Positions 48,605-57,259 are shown, counted from the stretch's first letter. The stretch is 59,879 bases of DNA from Oscillospiraceae bacterium (GCA_019423755.1 JAHZAU010000013.1:1-59879); one strand, 5' to 3'. The notes: generated from the letters alone by a model not told the origin. Translations and numbers: made by a program.

Positions 48605-49834
48605 ATGAACCTTACCGAACGCTTCCTGCATTATGTTTCCTTTGACACCCAGTCCACCAGCGAAAACCCCGAACAGCGCGTGCCCAGCACCCCCGGCCAG
48701 ATGACCTTGGCTCTGGATATCGCCCGGGAACTGACCGCCATGGGCGTACAGAACGTCCGCACCAACGACAACGCCTTTGTAGTGGGCGAGATCCCCGCCA
48801 CCCCCGGCTGTGAGGACAAGCCGGTCATCGGCTTCCTGGCCCACATGGACACCGCCGAGGACGCCTCCGGCAAGGACATCAAAGCCCGCATCGAGAAAAA
48901 CTACAACGGCGGCACCATCACCCTCAACGCCGAAAAGGGTATCACCATGTCCCCGGCGGACTACCCGAGCCTGGCTTCCTATGTGGGGATGGACCTGATC
49001 GTTACCGACGGCACCACCCTGCTGGGCGCCGACGACAAGGCCGGCGTGGCGGAGATCGTCACCATGGCTCAGTACCTGCTGGAGCACCCGGAGATCCCCC
49101 ACGGTACCGTGAAGATCGCCTTCACCCCCGATGAAGAGGTGGGCGGCGGCATCGACCTGTTTGACGTGGAAGGCTTCGGCGCGCAGTTTGCTTACACCGT
49201 GGACGGCGGCACCCTGGGCGAGATCGAGTACGAAAACTTCAACGGCGCCGACGCCCAGGTGGTGGTCCACGGCGTCAGCATCCACCCCGGTTCCTCCAAA
49301 AACGCCATGGTCAACGCCATCCTCCTGGGTATGGAGTTCGACCGTATGCTCCCGCCCGACCAGAAGCCCTGCTACACCGACCGTTACGAAGGCTTCTTCC
49401 ACCTGTATGACTTCCAGGGCAGCGTGGAGCGCACCGAGCTCAACTACATCATCCGCGACCACGACATGGAGAAATTCACCCAGAAGAAACAGACTATCCT
49501 GGACATCGCCCAGTACCTGAACCACAAGTACGGCGAAGGCACCTTCGAGGCCACCGTCACCGACAGCTACTACAACATGAAGGAGAAGATCCTGCCGCAC
49601 ATGCACCTGATCGAAAACGCCAAAGCGGCCTTCTCTGCCTGCGGCGTGGAACCCCGCGTGGTGCCCATCCGCGGCGGCACCGACGGCGCTCGCCTGTCCT
49701 TCAAGGGCCTGCCCTGCCCCAACCTGTCCACCGGCGGCGAGAACTTCCACGGCCGCTTCGAGTACATCCCCGTCCAGTCCATGGAGAAGATGGTGGAGAC
49801 TCTGGTGGAGCTGGTCAAGATCTACGCAAAGTAA
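48605..49834 (+). CDS. pepT: Peptidase T (tripeptide aminopeptidase)
   Basis: A cytosolic M20-family zinc aminopeptidase that releases the N-terminal residue of tripeptides. The 409 residues carry the metal and catalytic motifs GFLAHMDTAEDASG (about 77-90), TTLLGADDKAGVAEI (about 137-151) and FTPDEEVGGGID (about 176-187, with the catalytic Glu pair), plus PIRGGTDGARLSFKGLPCPN near the C-terminus. ATG 48605 follows GAGGGATTTGCT; an earlier in-frame ATG at 48539 overlaps the -10 box and is excluded. Confidence 0.96.
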   Translation: MNLTERFLHYVSFDTQSTSENPEQRVPSTPGQMTLALDIARELTAMGVQNVRTNDNAFVVGEIPATPGCEDKPVIGFLAHMDTAEDASGKDIKARIEKNYNGGTITLNAEKGITMSPADYPSLASYVGMDLIVTDGTTLLGADDKAGVAEIVTMAQYLLEHPEIPHGTVKIAFTPDEEVGGGIDLFDVEGFGAQFAYTVDGGTLGEIEYENFNGADAQVVVHGVSIHPGSSKNAMVNAILLGMEFDRMLPPDQKPCYTDRYEGFFHLYDFQGSVERTELNYIIRDHDMEKFTQKKQTILDIAQYLNHKYGEGTFEATVTDSYYNMKEKILPHMHLIENAKAAFSACGVEPRVVPIRGGTDGARLSFKGLPCPNLSTGGENFHGRFEYIPVQSMEKMVETLVELVKIYAK

Positions 49835-49852
49835 TATAGTAACAAAAATCAA

Positions 49853-49882
49853 CAAAAGCCGCCGGTTTTTAGGCGGCTTTTG
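49853..49882 (+). terminator. Terminator after pepT
   Basis: CAAAAGCCGCC and GGCGGCTTTTG are perfect 11-base arms (49853-49863, 49872-49882), ending in a short T run 24 bases before ybaK. Confidence 0.7.
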
Positions 49883-49906
49883 TGCCGAAAAAGGAGGAAT
49901 TTGCCC

Positions 49907-50386
49907 ATGGCGAACCTGAAAACCAACGCCATCCGCATCCTGGAACGGGAAAAGATCCCCTGCACTCTGCACAGCTACGACGCCGCCGACGGCCACATCG
50001 ACGGTCTGAGCGTCGCCCAAAAGACCGGTCAGGATCCGGCCCGGGTCTACAAGACCCTGGTGACCCGGGGGCACAGCGGCGGGCATTACGTCTTTGTCAT
50101 CCCGGTGGACCGGGAGCTGGACCTGAAAAAGGCGGCCCGTGTGGTGGGGGAAAAATCGGTGGAGATGCTGCCGGTGGCCGACCTGCTGAAGACCACCGGC
50201 TACATCCGGGGCGGCTGCTCCCCCATTGGGATGAAGAAGCTTTTTCCCACCGTTTTCCACCAGGAGGCGACCGAGCAGCCCTATATCCTGGTCAGCGCCG
50301 GGAAGATCGGCTTCCAGATCCAGGCGTCGGCCCAGGACCTGGCCCGGGCCTGCGGCGGGCAGTTTGCCGACCTGCTGGCGCAATAA
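49907..50386 (+). CDS. ybaK: Cys-tRNA(Pro) deacylase YbaK
   Basis: A 159-residue trans-editing factor that hydrolyses Cys mischarged onto tRNA-Pro. YbaK features are ILEREKIPCTLHSYDAAD near the N-terminus, the lysine in RVYKTLVTRG (about 44-53) that is catalytic in the family, VIPVDRELDLKKAARVVGEK, and RGGCSPIGMKKLFPTV (about 105-120). ATG 49907 follows AAAGGAGGAATTTGCC. It forms a single-gene unit between two hairpins. Confidence 0.94.
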   Translation: MANLKTNAIRILEREKIPCTLHSYDAADGHIDGLSVAQKTGQDPARVYKTLVTRGHSGGHYVFVIPVDRELDLKKAARVVGEKSVEMLPVADLLKTTGYIRGGCSPIGMKKLFPTVFHQEATEQPYILVSAGKIGFQIQASAQDLARACGGQFADLLAQ

Positions 50387-50396
50387 AGCAAAGGAT

Positions 50397-50428
50397 GGCG
50401 TCTCGCTTTCGGGCGGGACGCCTTTTTT
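50397..50428 (+). terminator. Terminator of ybaK
   Basis: GGCGTCTCGC and GCGGGACGCC pair over 10 bases with a wobble around TTTCGG, followed by six T. Confidence 0.88.
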
Positions 50429-50460
50429 GCCAAGTCCGTCACCCTTATAAAAATTTCGGG

Positions 50461-50489
50461 TTGACGAATCGGCCGAAAGATGGTATCCT
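50461..50489 (+). promoter_or_regulatory. Promoter of the birA-bioY operon
   Basis: TTGACG (50461-50466) and TATCCT (50484-50489) are separated by 17 bases, 25 bases before the birA start. BirA-type repressors often bind such promoters, but I see no clear long palindrome here. Confidence 0.7.
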
Positions 50490-50514
50490 GTTTTTCCGAA
50501 AGGGGGAAGGACGG

Positions 50515-51561
50515 ATGAAACGCACGTCCACCAAGGACCGAATTTTGGAGCTGCTGCGGCAGGAGGCCCGCCGGGACCCGCAGGGGGTCTGCTCGGGGGA
50601 GTGGCTGGGGCAGCAGGCGGGGGTTTCCCGCAACGCCGTCTGGAAGGCGGTTCACGCCCTGCGCCAGGAGGGCTACCCCATCGAGCCGGTGCCCGGGGGC
50701 GGCTACCGGCTGGGGGAGGTGCGCGACCTGCTTAATGCCCGGGAGGTCGCCCGCCGCCGCCTGAGCGCCCAGCGGTTGGGCCGGGAGCTGGAGGTCTGGG
50801 ACAGCTTGACTTCCACCAACACCTATATGAAGCAGAAGGCCGCCTCCGGGGAAGGGAAGGACGGCCTGGTGGTCATCGCCCGGCAGCAGACGGCAGGCCG
50901 CGGCCGTCGGGAGCGGGTGTTCCACTCGCCGGAAAGCGGCCTCTACCTGACGGTGCTGCTCTGCCCGGACCAAAGCGGCGGCCTGGAACTGGCCCAGCTG
51001 GGGACCTTCAACCTGGCGGCGGCGGTAGCGGCGGCGCGGGCGGTGCAGGCGGTGTGCGGCCAGGAGGCACAGATCAAGTGGCCCAACGACCTGCTGTCCG
51101 GCGGGCGGAAGCTTTGCGGTATCCTCACCGAATGCACCATCGAAAGCGAAAGCGGCCGGGTGCAAAACGTCATCCTGGGGCTGGGGTTCAACGTCAACCA
51201 GCAGGAGGAGGACTTCCCCCCGGAGCTGCGGGGGACAGCGGTCTCCCTGCGGCAGCTGTGCGGCCAGGAGGTGGACCGAGCGCAGCTGGCGGCGGCTCTG
51301 CTGGACGGGCTGGAACAGGTTCTGGCCGACTGGCAGCAGGGCGGACAGGCCGGCTGGCTGGAAGAATACCGGCAGCGCAGCGCCGTACTGGGCCAGGAGG
51401 TGGACATCCACTTCCCCGATGGGAGCTGCCGCCCAGGCCGGGGGGAGGACATCACCCCCGAGGGCGGACTTCTGGTGCGCTGGGAGGATGCTTCCACCCA
51501 GTTACTGCACAGCGGCGAGGTGAGCCTGCGGCTGGCAGATTTTCAACATAAGGAGAGATAG
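50515..51561 (+). CDS. birA: Biotin protein ligase / biotin operon repressor BirA
   Basis: A 348-residue bifunctional protein. Residues 1-about 70 hold a winged helix-turn-helix (SGEWLGQQAGVSRNAVWKAV, about 25-44). The catalytic domain follows with DSLTSTNTYMKQ, the biotinyl-AMP loop TAGRGRRERVFHSPESGLYL (about 126-145) and KWPNDLLSGGRKLCGILTE. The C-terminal domain is SH3-like. It joins biotin to carboxylase carriers and, with its DNA-binding domain, can repress biotin genes. bioY follows 3 bases after the stop, tying uptake to the sensor. ATG 50515 is preceded by AGGGGGAAGGACGG. Confidence 0.95.
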   Translation: MKRTSTKDRILELLRQEARRDPQGVCSGEWLGQQAGVSRNAVWKAVHALRQEGYPIEPVPGGGYRLGEVRDLLNAREVARRRLSAQRLGRELEVWDSLTSTNTYMKQKAASGEGKDGLVVIARQQTAGRGRRERVFHSPESGLYLTVLLCPDQSGGLELAQLGTFNLAAAVAAARAVQAVCGQEAQIKWPNDLLSGGRKLCGILTECTIESESGRVQNVILGLGFNVNQQEEDFPPELRGTAVSLRQLCGQEVDRAQLAAALLDGLEQVLADWQQGGQAGWLEEYRQRSAVLGQEVDIHFPDGSCRPGRGEDITPEGGLLVRWEDASTQLLHSGEVSLRLADFQHKER

Positions 51562-51564
51562 TTT

Positions 51565-52191
51565 GTGGAAAATATCGAGACTCGTCCCAAAGAGGGAGAA
51601 ATCAACTGCCAAAGCAGCCAATGCGGCCGCAACAGTCAGGGCAGCCGGGTACGTTCGCTGGCGCTCTGCGCCCTCTTTGCGGCGCTGACGGCGGTGGGGG
51701 CCTTTCTGACCATCCCGGTACCGCCGGTGCCCTTTACCTTGCAGATCTTCTTTGCCATCCTTTCGGGGATGCTGCTGGGCAGCCGCCGGGGCGCTGCCAG
51801 CGTGGGGGTCTATGTGCTGCTGGGGCTATGCGGCCTGCCGGTGCTGGCCAAGGGCGGCGGTCCGTCCTATATTTTTCAGCCGACCTTTGGGTACCTGGCG
51901 GGCTTCATCGCCGGGGCCTGGGTGGCGGGAAAATGGCTGGAAATGCGCGGGTCTGGCTCCTTTTGGACGCTGCTGCAGGCGGCGCTGCTGGGAATGGCGA
52001 CCGACTTTGCCCTGGGCGCCGGGTACTTCTACCTGCTGATGAACGTCTACCTGGACCGGGGGATGAGCCTTTGGGCGGTGCTGTGGTCCACGGTGGTGCT
52101 TTTCCTGCCGGCGGACGTGCTGCTTATGGTGCTGGCGGCTTGGGTGTCGGCCCGGCTGCGCCCGGTGCTTAAACGGGAAGGATTGCTATAA
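51565..52191 (+). CDS. bioY: Biotin transporter BioY
   Basis: The 208-residue S-component of an ECF-type biotin importer, with six hydrophobic segments. Family marks are LCALFAALTAVGAFLTIPVP (about 34-53), VPFTLQIFFAILSGMLLGSR and GGPSYIFQPTFGYLAGFIAG (about 98-117). The start is GTG at 51565, three bases after birA, with AAGGAGAG upstream. The polar N-terminal extension of about 28 residues is longer than usual. No ECF ATPases are adjacent; a shared EcfAA'T module elsewhere is likely. Confidence 0.95.
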   Translation: MENIETRPKEGEINCQSSQCGRNSQGSRVRSLALCALFAALTAVGAFLTIPVPPVPFTLQIFFAILSGMLLGSRRGAASVGVYVLLGLCGLPVLAKGGGPSYIFQPTFGYLAGFIAGAWVAGKWLEMRGSGSFWTLLQAALLGMATDFALGAGYFYLLMNVYLDRGMSLWAVLWSTVVLFLPADVLLMVLAAWVSARLRPVLKREGLL

Positions 52192-52349
52192 AAAGGCAGA
52201 AAAATTCGTGACAGTTGCTGCTTCCTGCCGGAAGCGGCGGCTGTTTTTTTACATAGTGGCGATTTTTCTGGGGCAAATGGCCGGCGGTGCTTGTGGCCGG
52301 GGAAAAAAGAGCCTATAATGAAGAAAATCGAGGAAAGGAGGCGGAGCGG

Positions 52350-52988
52350 ATGAAGCGGAGCGAGCCCCATCTTTCCCGCTTGGAGCGGGGAAGGCTGCTG
52401 TTTTCCCTGGTGGAAGCCCAGCAGGAGGAGCAGGATATTTGTAACCTGCGCTTTGAAAACGAGGAGCTGGAAGGCTTTGAAGGGGAGCGGCTGGAATTTC
52501 GCGGCTGCGTCTTTTCCGGGTGCCGCCTGGCGGGCAACCGGCTGCGGCAGATCAGCTTCACCGACTGCCTGCTGGAAGGGTGCGACCTGTCCAACCTGGA
52601 CTGCTCCGACGGGGTGACCCAGCGGGTGATTTTCCGCGGGTGCAAGGCGGTGGGACTGGACTTCTGCCAGGGCTTTTTCCAGAACACCCTCTTTGAGGAC
52701 TGCGATCTGCGGTACGCCAACCTCAATCAGTCGGTGCTCAAGGATGCGGAATTTCGCCGCTGCAACCTGACCGGCGCTACCCTGGACGACTGCGACTCCC
52801 GCTCCTTCTCCTTGGAGGAATGCGACCTGACCGGGGCCAACCTGCGGCGGCTGCCTCTCGGCGGCAAGGACCTGCGCAGCTGCCGCCTGGACGGGGTCAT
52901 CCTGGTGGGTGAGGAGCTGCAGGGGGCCACCATCTCGGTGGAGCAGGCGCTGGAACTGGTGCGCTTTCTGGGCGTGGAGGTGCGGTAG
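52350..52988 (+). CDS. Pentapeptide-repeat protein resembling Qnr
   Basis: A 212-residue right-handed beta-helix protein. Pentapeptide steps with central Phe/Leu are clear from about 45 to 190 (for example LEFRGCVFSGCRLAG, DLSNLDCSDG, DLTGANL), with many cysteines at turn positions. The length and the C-terminal RLDGVILVGEELQGATISVE plus final helix LVRFLGVEV closely follow the plan of Qnr proteins, which mimic DNA and protect gyrase. Direct gyrase protection is an inference. ATG 52350 has AAAGGAGGCGGAGCGG upstream. Confidence 0.88.
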   Translation: MKRSEPHLSRLERGRLLFSLVEAQQEEQDICNLRFENEELEGFEGERLEFRGCVFSGCRLAGNRLRQISFTDCLLEGCDLSNLDCSDGVTQRVIFRGCKAVGLDFCQGFFQNTLFEDCDLRYANLNQSVLKDAEFRRCNLTGATLDDCDSRSFSLEECDLTGANLRRLPLGGKDLRSCRLDGVILVGEELQGATISVEQALELVRFLGVEVR

Positions 52989-52991
52989 CGG

Positions 52992-53435
52992 ATGAAGATC
53001 TATGTAGACGCCGACGCCTGCCCGGTGGTGGAGATCGTGCTGCGTCTGGCAAAACGGTACCGCTGCCCGGTGGTGCTGGTGGCCGACACCGCCCACCGCA
53101 TCCAGCGCCCCGGGGCGGAGTGCGTCACGGTGGACCAGGGTAAGGACGCGGCGGACCTGTACCTAGCCAACCGCCTGCAGGCGGGGGACATCCTGGTCAC
53201 CCAGGATTACGGGCTGGCGGCGCTGGCCTTGGCCCGGGGCGGACGGCCCATCCGCCAAGACGGGGTATGTTACACGGCGGAAAACATCGACGGGCTGCTG
53301 CTGACCCGTCATCTGTCCCAAAAGGCCCGGCGGGCCGGAGCACGTACCCGGGGACCCTCCCGGCGCACCGCCGCCGAGGACGAAGCCTTTGCCCGGGCGC
53401 TGGAGGAGCTGCTGGCCTGTGGGCCCGGCAGATAA
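52992..53435 (+). CDS. YaiI/YqxD family protein (DUF188)
   Basis: A 147-residue protein with the DUF188 signature: N-terminal MKIYVDADACPVVEIVLRLA, central VTVDQGKDAADLYLANRLQA and ILVTQDYGLAALALARGG. The acidic residues resemble a PIN-like nuclease site, but no function is proven. It begins 3 bases after the pentapeptide-protein stop, so the two are co-transcribed and translationally coupled. The tail RGPSRRTAAEDEAFARALEE matches the family end. Confidence 0.9.
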   Translation: MKIYVDADACPVVEIVLRLAKRYRCPVVLVADTAHRIQRPGAECVTVDQGKDAADLYLANRLQAGDILVTQDYGLAALALARGGRPIRQDGVCYTAENIDGLLLTRHLSQKARRAGARTRGPSRRTAAEDEAFARALEELLACGPGR

Positions 53436-53449
53436 AAGGAGAGAGGACC

Positions 53450-53608
53450 ATGAAAAAGTTTTTGCTGACCTTTGTGCTGACCTTGGCGGTGCTGCTGACG
53501 CTGCTGTATTTTGTGGCCAAGGAGGTGCTGGGCGTTTCCGGTTTGGAGGAAATGCTCGGCGGTGCTTTCACCCCGGCGGCAGTGACGGCGCTTTGGGAAG
53601 GGAAATAG
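53450..53608 (+). CDS. Small single-helix membrane protein
   Basis: A 52-residue product with one hydrophobic segment (about 4-23, FLLTFVLTLAVLLTLLYFVA) and a short extracytoplasmic tail. There is no cysteine at a signal cleavage site, so it is an anchored peptide rather than a lipoprotein. AAAGGAGAGAGGACC precedes the ATG, supporting translation. I do not recognise it. It lies 14 bases after the DUF188 gene and ends that operon. Confidence 0.6.
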   Translation: MKKFLLTFVLTLAVLLTLLYFVAKEVLGVSGLEEMLGGAFTPAAVTALWEGK

Positions 53609-53652
53609 ACGCCCGCGGTCCGGCTTTCTTGCAGAGGGAAGGCCGGATTTCC

Positions 53653-53681
53653 TTGATTTTATGCGGATTTTGTGCTATCCT
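53653..53681 (+). promoter_or_regulatory. Promoter of gltX
   Basis: TTGATT (53653-53658) and TATCCT (53676-53681) are separated by 17 bases. The leader is structured: CGCCGG/CCGGCG near 53695-53712 and a long-range GGACGCT/AGCGTCC pair (53721-53727, 53766-53772). I see no T-box signature. Confidence 0.65.
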
Positions 53682-53801
53682 ATATCAGTATAACGCCGGG
53701 AAAGGCCGGCGCGTCAGAACGGACGCTCCAGGCGACGGATACCTGCCGGGCAGGGATCGGGAAAAAGCGTCCCCAGTTTAGAAAAGAGGAGAGATTCATC
53801 C

Positions 53802-55454
53802 ATGGATTATCAGCGTTTGGCTCAGCTGCTGTTCCCTGATATTGACACCACGCCGGAGGAGATCGCGGCAAAATACCCGCCCCGCCAGCTGCCCGAAGGA
53901 GCGAAGGTCACCCGTATGGCGCCCAGCCCCACCGGCTTCATGCACCTGGGCAACCTGTTCAGCGCCATCGTCAGCGAGCGCCTGGCTCACCAGAGCAACG
54001 GCGTCTTCTACCTGCGCATCGAGGACACCGACCTGAAACGCTCGGTGCCCGGCGGCGTGGAGACCATCATCAACGTGTTCCGCCGCTTCGGCCTCAACTT
54101 TGACGAAGGCGCCACCATCGACGGCGACAACGGCATCTACGGCCCCTACCGCCAGCGCCAGAGAGCAAAGATCTACCAGACCTTCGCCCGCGAGCTGGTG
54201 CTGCAGGGCAAGGCTTACCCCTGCTTCTGCACCGAAGAGGAACTGACCGCCATGCGTGAGGAGCAGCAGGAGCAGAAGATCAACTTCGGCTACTACGGCA
54301 AGTACGCCAAATGCCGCAACCTGACCCTGGAGGAGATCGAGGCCAACATCAAGGCCGGTAAGCCCTACGTGGTCCGCTTCCGCTCGGAAGGCGACCCGGA
54401 GAAGCGCTTTGTCCACCACGACCTGGTCAAGGGCGACATCGAGCTGCCGGAAAACGACCAGGATGTGGTCATCCTCAAGTCCGACGGCATCCCCACCTAC
54501 CACTTCGCCCACATCATCGACGACCACTTCATGGGCACCACCCACGTGGTCCGCGGCGAGGAGTGGCTGGCAACTTTGAACATCCACCTGCAGCTGTTCC
54601 GCACCATGGGCTGGAAGGCTCCCAAATACATCCACACTGCCCAGCTGATGAAGATGGACGGCGGCTCCAAGAGAAAACTTTCCAAGAGAAAAGACCCTGA
54701 GCTGGCTCTGGACTTCTACCGCCAGGAGGGTTACCCGGTGGATTCCGTTCTGGAATACCTGATGACCCTGCTCAACTCCAACTACGAGGAGTGGCGTCTG
54801 GCCAACCCCGAAAAGCCCATGCAGGACTTCCCCTTCACCACCAAGAAGATGGGCAACAGCGGTTCCCTCTTTGATGTGGACAAGCTCAAGGACGTCAGCA
54901 AGAACACCGTCTCCATGATGAGCGCCGACCAGGTTTACGAGCAGGTAAGCCAGTGGGCCGAGGAGTTCGACTCCCAGCTGTACCGTCTGCTCAGCGAAAA
55001 CCCGGAGAAGGGCCGCGCCATCTTTGCCATCGGCCGCGGCGGCGCCAAACCCAGAAAGGATATCGCCATCTGGAGCGAGGTCAAGGACTTCATCGCCTTC
55101 TTCTACGAAGAGCTGTTCACCCCGGCACAGGCTGGCCCGGAAAACCTCTCCAAGGAGGATGTGGCAGCCATCATCGACGCTTACCTGCCGCTTTATGACC
55201 CGGCAGACGACGGCGACACCTGGTTTAACAAGGTCCGCGAAATGGGCGAGAGCCTGGGCTACGCCGGCAAACCCAAGGACTACAAAAAGAACCCCGACCA
55301 GTACAAAGGCCATGTGGGCGACGTCAGCCAGGTGCTGCGTCTGGCCATCACCGGCCGTACCCAGTCCCCCGACCTGTGCAGCGTTATGGCGATCCTGGGC
55401 AAAGACACCTGCCTGGCCCGTCTGGCACAGTTCAAAGAAGCGGTACTGCGGTAA
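53802..55454 (+). CDS. gltX: Glutamate--tRNA ligase
   Basis: A 550-residue class I synthetase charging tRNA-Glu. The HIGH-type motif reads APSPTGFMHLGNLFSAIVSE (about 41-60), and the KMSKS-type loop is GGSKRKLSKRKDP (about 287-299). The N-terminal extension of about 35 residues is a feature of some clostridial GltX. Residues such as YLRIEDTDLKRS mark the Glu/Gln family. A dedicated glutaminyl-tRNA synthetase follows, so this enzyme may discriminate tRNA-Gln. GAGGAGAGATTCATCC precedes the ATG. Confidence 0.95.
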   Translation: MDYQRLAQLLFPDIDTTPEEIAAKYPPRQLPEGAKVTRMAPSPTGFMHLGNLFSAIVSERLAHQSNGVFYLRIEDTDLKRSVPGGVETIINVFRRFGLNFDEGATIDGDNGIYGPYRQRQRAKIYQTFARELVLQGKAYPCFCTEEELTAMREEQQEQKINFGYYGKYAKCRNLTLEEIEANIKAGKPYVVRFRSEGDPEKRFVHHDLVKGDIELPENDQDVVILKSDGIPTYHFAHIIDDHFMGTTHVVRGEEWLATLNIHLQLFRTMGWKAPKYIHTAQLMKMDGGSKRKLSKRKDPELALDFYRQEGYPVDSVLEYLMTLLNSNYEEWRLANPEKPMQDFPFTTKKMGNSGSLFDVDKLKDVSKNTVSMMSADQVYEQVSQWAEEFDSQLYRLLSENPEKGRAIFAIGRGGAKPRKDIAIWSEVKDFIAFFYEELFTPAQAGPENLSKEDVAAIIDAYLPLYDPADDGDTWFNKVREMGESLGYAGKPKDYKKNPDQYKGHVGDVSQVLRLAITGRTQSPDLCSVMAILGKDTCLARLAQFKEAVLR

Positions 55455-55506
55455 TTTTTTGTAATATAACATCGAAATATTCCTTATAGGAAAGGATGAA
55501 CCCCAT

Positions 55507-57186
55507 ATGGCAGAGGAAAAAACCATGAACACCGAAGCGGTGTCCAACTTTATCCACGACATCATCGACCAGGACCTGGCCGAGGGGAAGGTACAGAAGA
55601 TCCACACCCGTTTCCCCCCCGAGCCCAACGGCTACCTGCACATCGGCAGCGCCAAGGCCATCTGGATCAACGCCGGTACCGCCCAGAAATACGGCGGCCT
55701 GTTTAACCTGCGTTACGACGACACCAACCCCGTCCGCGAGGACGACGAGTACGTCCGCTCCATCGAGGAGGACCTGCGCTGGCTGGGCGCCGAACCCAAC
55801 GGCGGTATCTTCTACGGTTCCGACTACTTCGACCAGTGCTACGAGTTCGCTGTGAAGCTCATCAAAGAGGGCAAAGCCTACGTGGACGACCTGTCCGCCG
55901 AGGAGATGCGCGAGTACCGCGGCACCCTCACCGAGCCCGGCAAGGAAAGCCCCTGCCGCAACCGTTCGGTGGAGGAAAACCTGGACCTGTTCGAGCGGAT
56001 GAAGAACGGCGAGTTTGCCGACGGTTCCCACACCCTGCGCGCCAAGATCGACATGGCGTCCCCCAACATGAACCTGCGTGACCCGGCCATCTACCGCATC
56101 GTTCGGGCCCACCATCACCGCCAGGGCGACAAGTGGTGCATCTACCCGCTTTACGACTTCGCCCATCCCATCCAGGACGCCCTGGAAGGCATCACCCACT
56201 CCTTGTGCTCTATCGAGTTTGAAAACCACCGTCCCCTCTACGACTGGGTGGTCAACAACATCGGCTTTGAGCAGAAACCCCATCAGTACGAGTTCGCCCG
56301 CCTGAACGTGACCCACACCGTCATGAGCAAGCGTTACCTGCGCGAGCTGGTGGAGACCAAAAAGGTCGATGGCTGGGACGACCCCCGTATGCCCACCCTC
56401 TGCGGCCTGCGCCGGAGAGGCTACACCCCCTCCTCCATCATCGAGTTCGTCAAGAAAGCTGGCGTAGCCAAGGCTTACAGCATCGTGGACATCGGCCTGC
56501 TGGAACACTGCATCCGCGATGAGCTCAATACCTCCGCCAAGCGCAAGGTAGCGGTGCTGCACCCGGTGAAGGTGGTCATCACCAACTACCCCGAGGACAA
56601 GACCGAGTACTTCGAGCTGCCCAACATCCCCAAAAACGAGGAAGCCGGCACCCGCAAGGTCCCCTTCACCCGCGAGCTGTACATCGACCGGGACGACTTT
56701 GCTGAGGTACCGCCACCCAAGTTCTTCCGCCTGAAACCCGGCGGGGAAGTCCGCCTCATGGGCGCCTACATCATCAAATATGAAGATGTCGTCAAGGACG
56801 AGGCAGGCAACGTCGTAGAGATCCACTGCACCGCCGACCTGGAGACCGGCAACGGCAACCCCGCCGACGGCCGCAAGATCAAGGGCACCATCCACTGGCT
56901 GTCCGCCAAACACGCCGTAGACGCCACCGTCCGCATCTACGACTACCTGTTCACCCTGGAAAACGTCAACGACGTTCCCGAAGGCACCAACTACCTGGAC
57001 TACCTGAACCCCAACTCCCTGGAGGAGCTGACCGGCTGCAAGCTGGAGCCCTCGCTGCTGGAGGAGCCCGCTGACGGTAAGTTCCAGTTTGTCCGCACCG
57101 GTTACTTCTGCAAGGACTGCCACAACGAAGGCGTCTACAACCAGATCGTCGGCCTGAAGGACAGTTGGTCGAAGGAAAATAAATAG
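55507..57186 (+). CDS. glnS: Glutamine--tRNA ligase
   Basis: A 559-residue GlnRS. The HIGH-type motif is PPEPNGYLHIGSAKAIWINA (about 37-56), with Ser at the fourth position where E. coli has His. The second motif is THTVMSKRYLRELV (about 272-285), followed by the two beta-barrel anticodon domains (about 340-555). Many Firmicutes lack GlnRS and use the GatCAB amidation route, so a glnS gene beside gltX is notable. AGGAAAGGATG precedes the ATG. Its last codons lie within a 17-base perfect inverted repeat. Confidence 0.95.
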   Translation: MAEEKTMNTEAVSNFIHDIIDQDLAEGKVQKIHTRFPPEPNGYLHIGSAKAIWINAGTAQKYGGLFNLRYDDTNPVREDDEYVRSIEEDLRWLGAEPNGGIFYGSDYFDQCYEFAVKLIKEGKAYVDDLSAEEMREYRGTLTEPGKESPCRNRSVEENLDLFERMKNGEFADGSHTLRAKIDMASPNMNLRDPAIYRIVRAHHHRQGDKWCIYPLYDFAHPIQDALEGITHSLCSIEFENHRPLYDWVVNNIGFEQKPHQYEFARLNVTHTVMSKRYLRELVETKKVDGWDDPRMPTLCGLRRRGYTPSSIIEFVKKAGVAKAYSIVDIGLLEHCIRDELNTSAKRKVAVLHPVKVVITNYPEDKTEYFELPNIPKNEEAGTRKVPFTRELYIDRDDFAEVPPPKFFRLKPGGEVRLMGAYIIKYEDVVKDEAGNVVEIHCTADLETGNGNPADGRKIKGTIHWLSAKHAVDATVRIYDYLFTLENVNDVPEGTNYLDYLNPNSLEELTGCKLEPSLLEEPADGKFQFVRTGYFCKDCHNEGVYNQIVGLKDSWSKENK

Positions 57187-57208
57187 AAAAATCTATTTAT
57201 TTTCCTTC
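57171..57208 (+). repeat. 17-base perfect inverted repeat spanning the glnS stop
   Basis: GAAGGAAAATAAATAGA (57171-57187) and TCTATTTATTTTCCTTC (57192-57208) are perfect arms around AAAA. The first arm encodes the final residues and stop of GlnRS. It is AT-rich and lacks a T run afterwards. Confidence 0.8.
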
Positions 57209-57209
57209 C

Positions 57210-57235
57210 GGAGAACCAGTAGAAACTGGTTCTCC
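57210..57235 (+). repeat. Second inverted repeat after glnS
   Basis: GGAGAACCAGT and ACTGGTTCTCC are perfect 11-base arms around AGAA, starting two bases after the previous hairpin. Only C follows, so it is not an ordinary terminator. Confidence 0.75.
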
Positions 57236-57259
57236 CCCTGAAAATGCAGAAACATGCAG

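Noticed and set aside
53609..53801. A T-box or other amino-acid riboswitch in the gltX leader
   Set aside because: The leader is structured but lacks the T-box sequence and specifier stem features. I see none before argS or glnS either.
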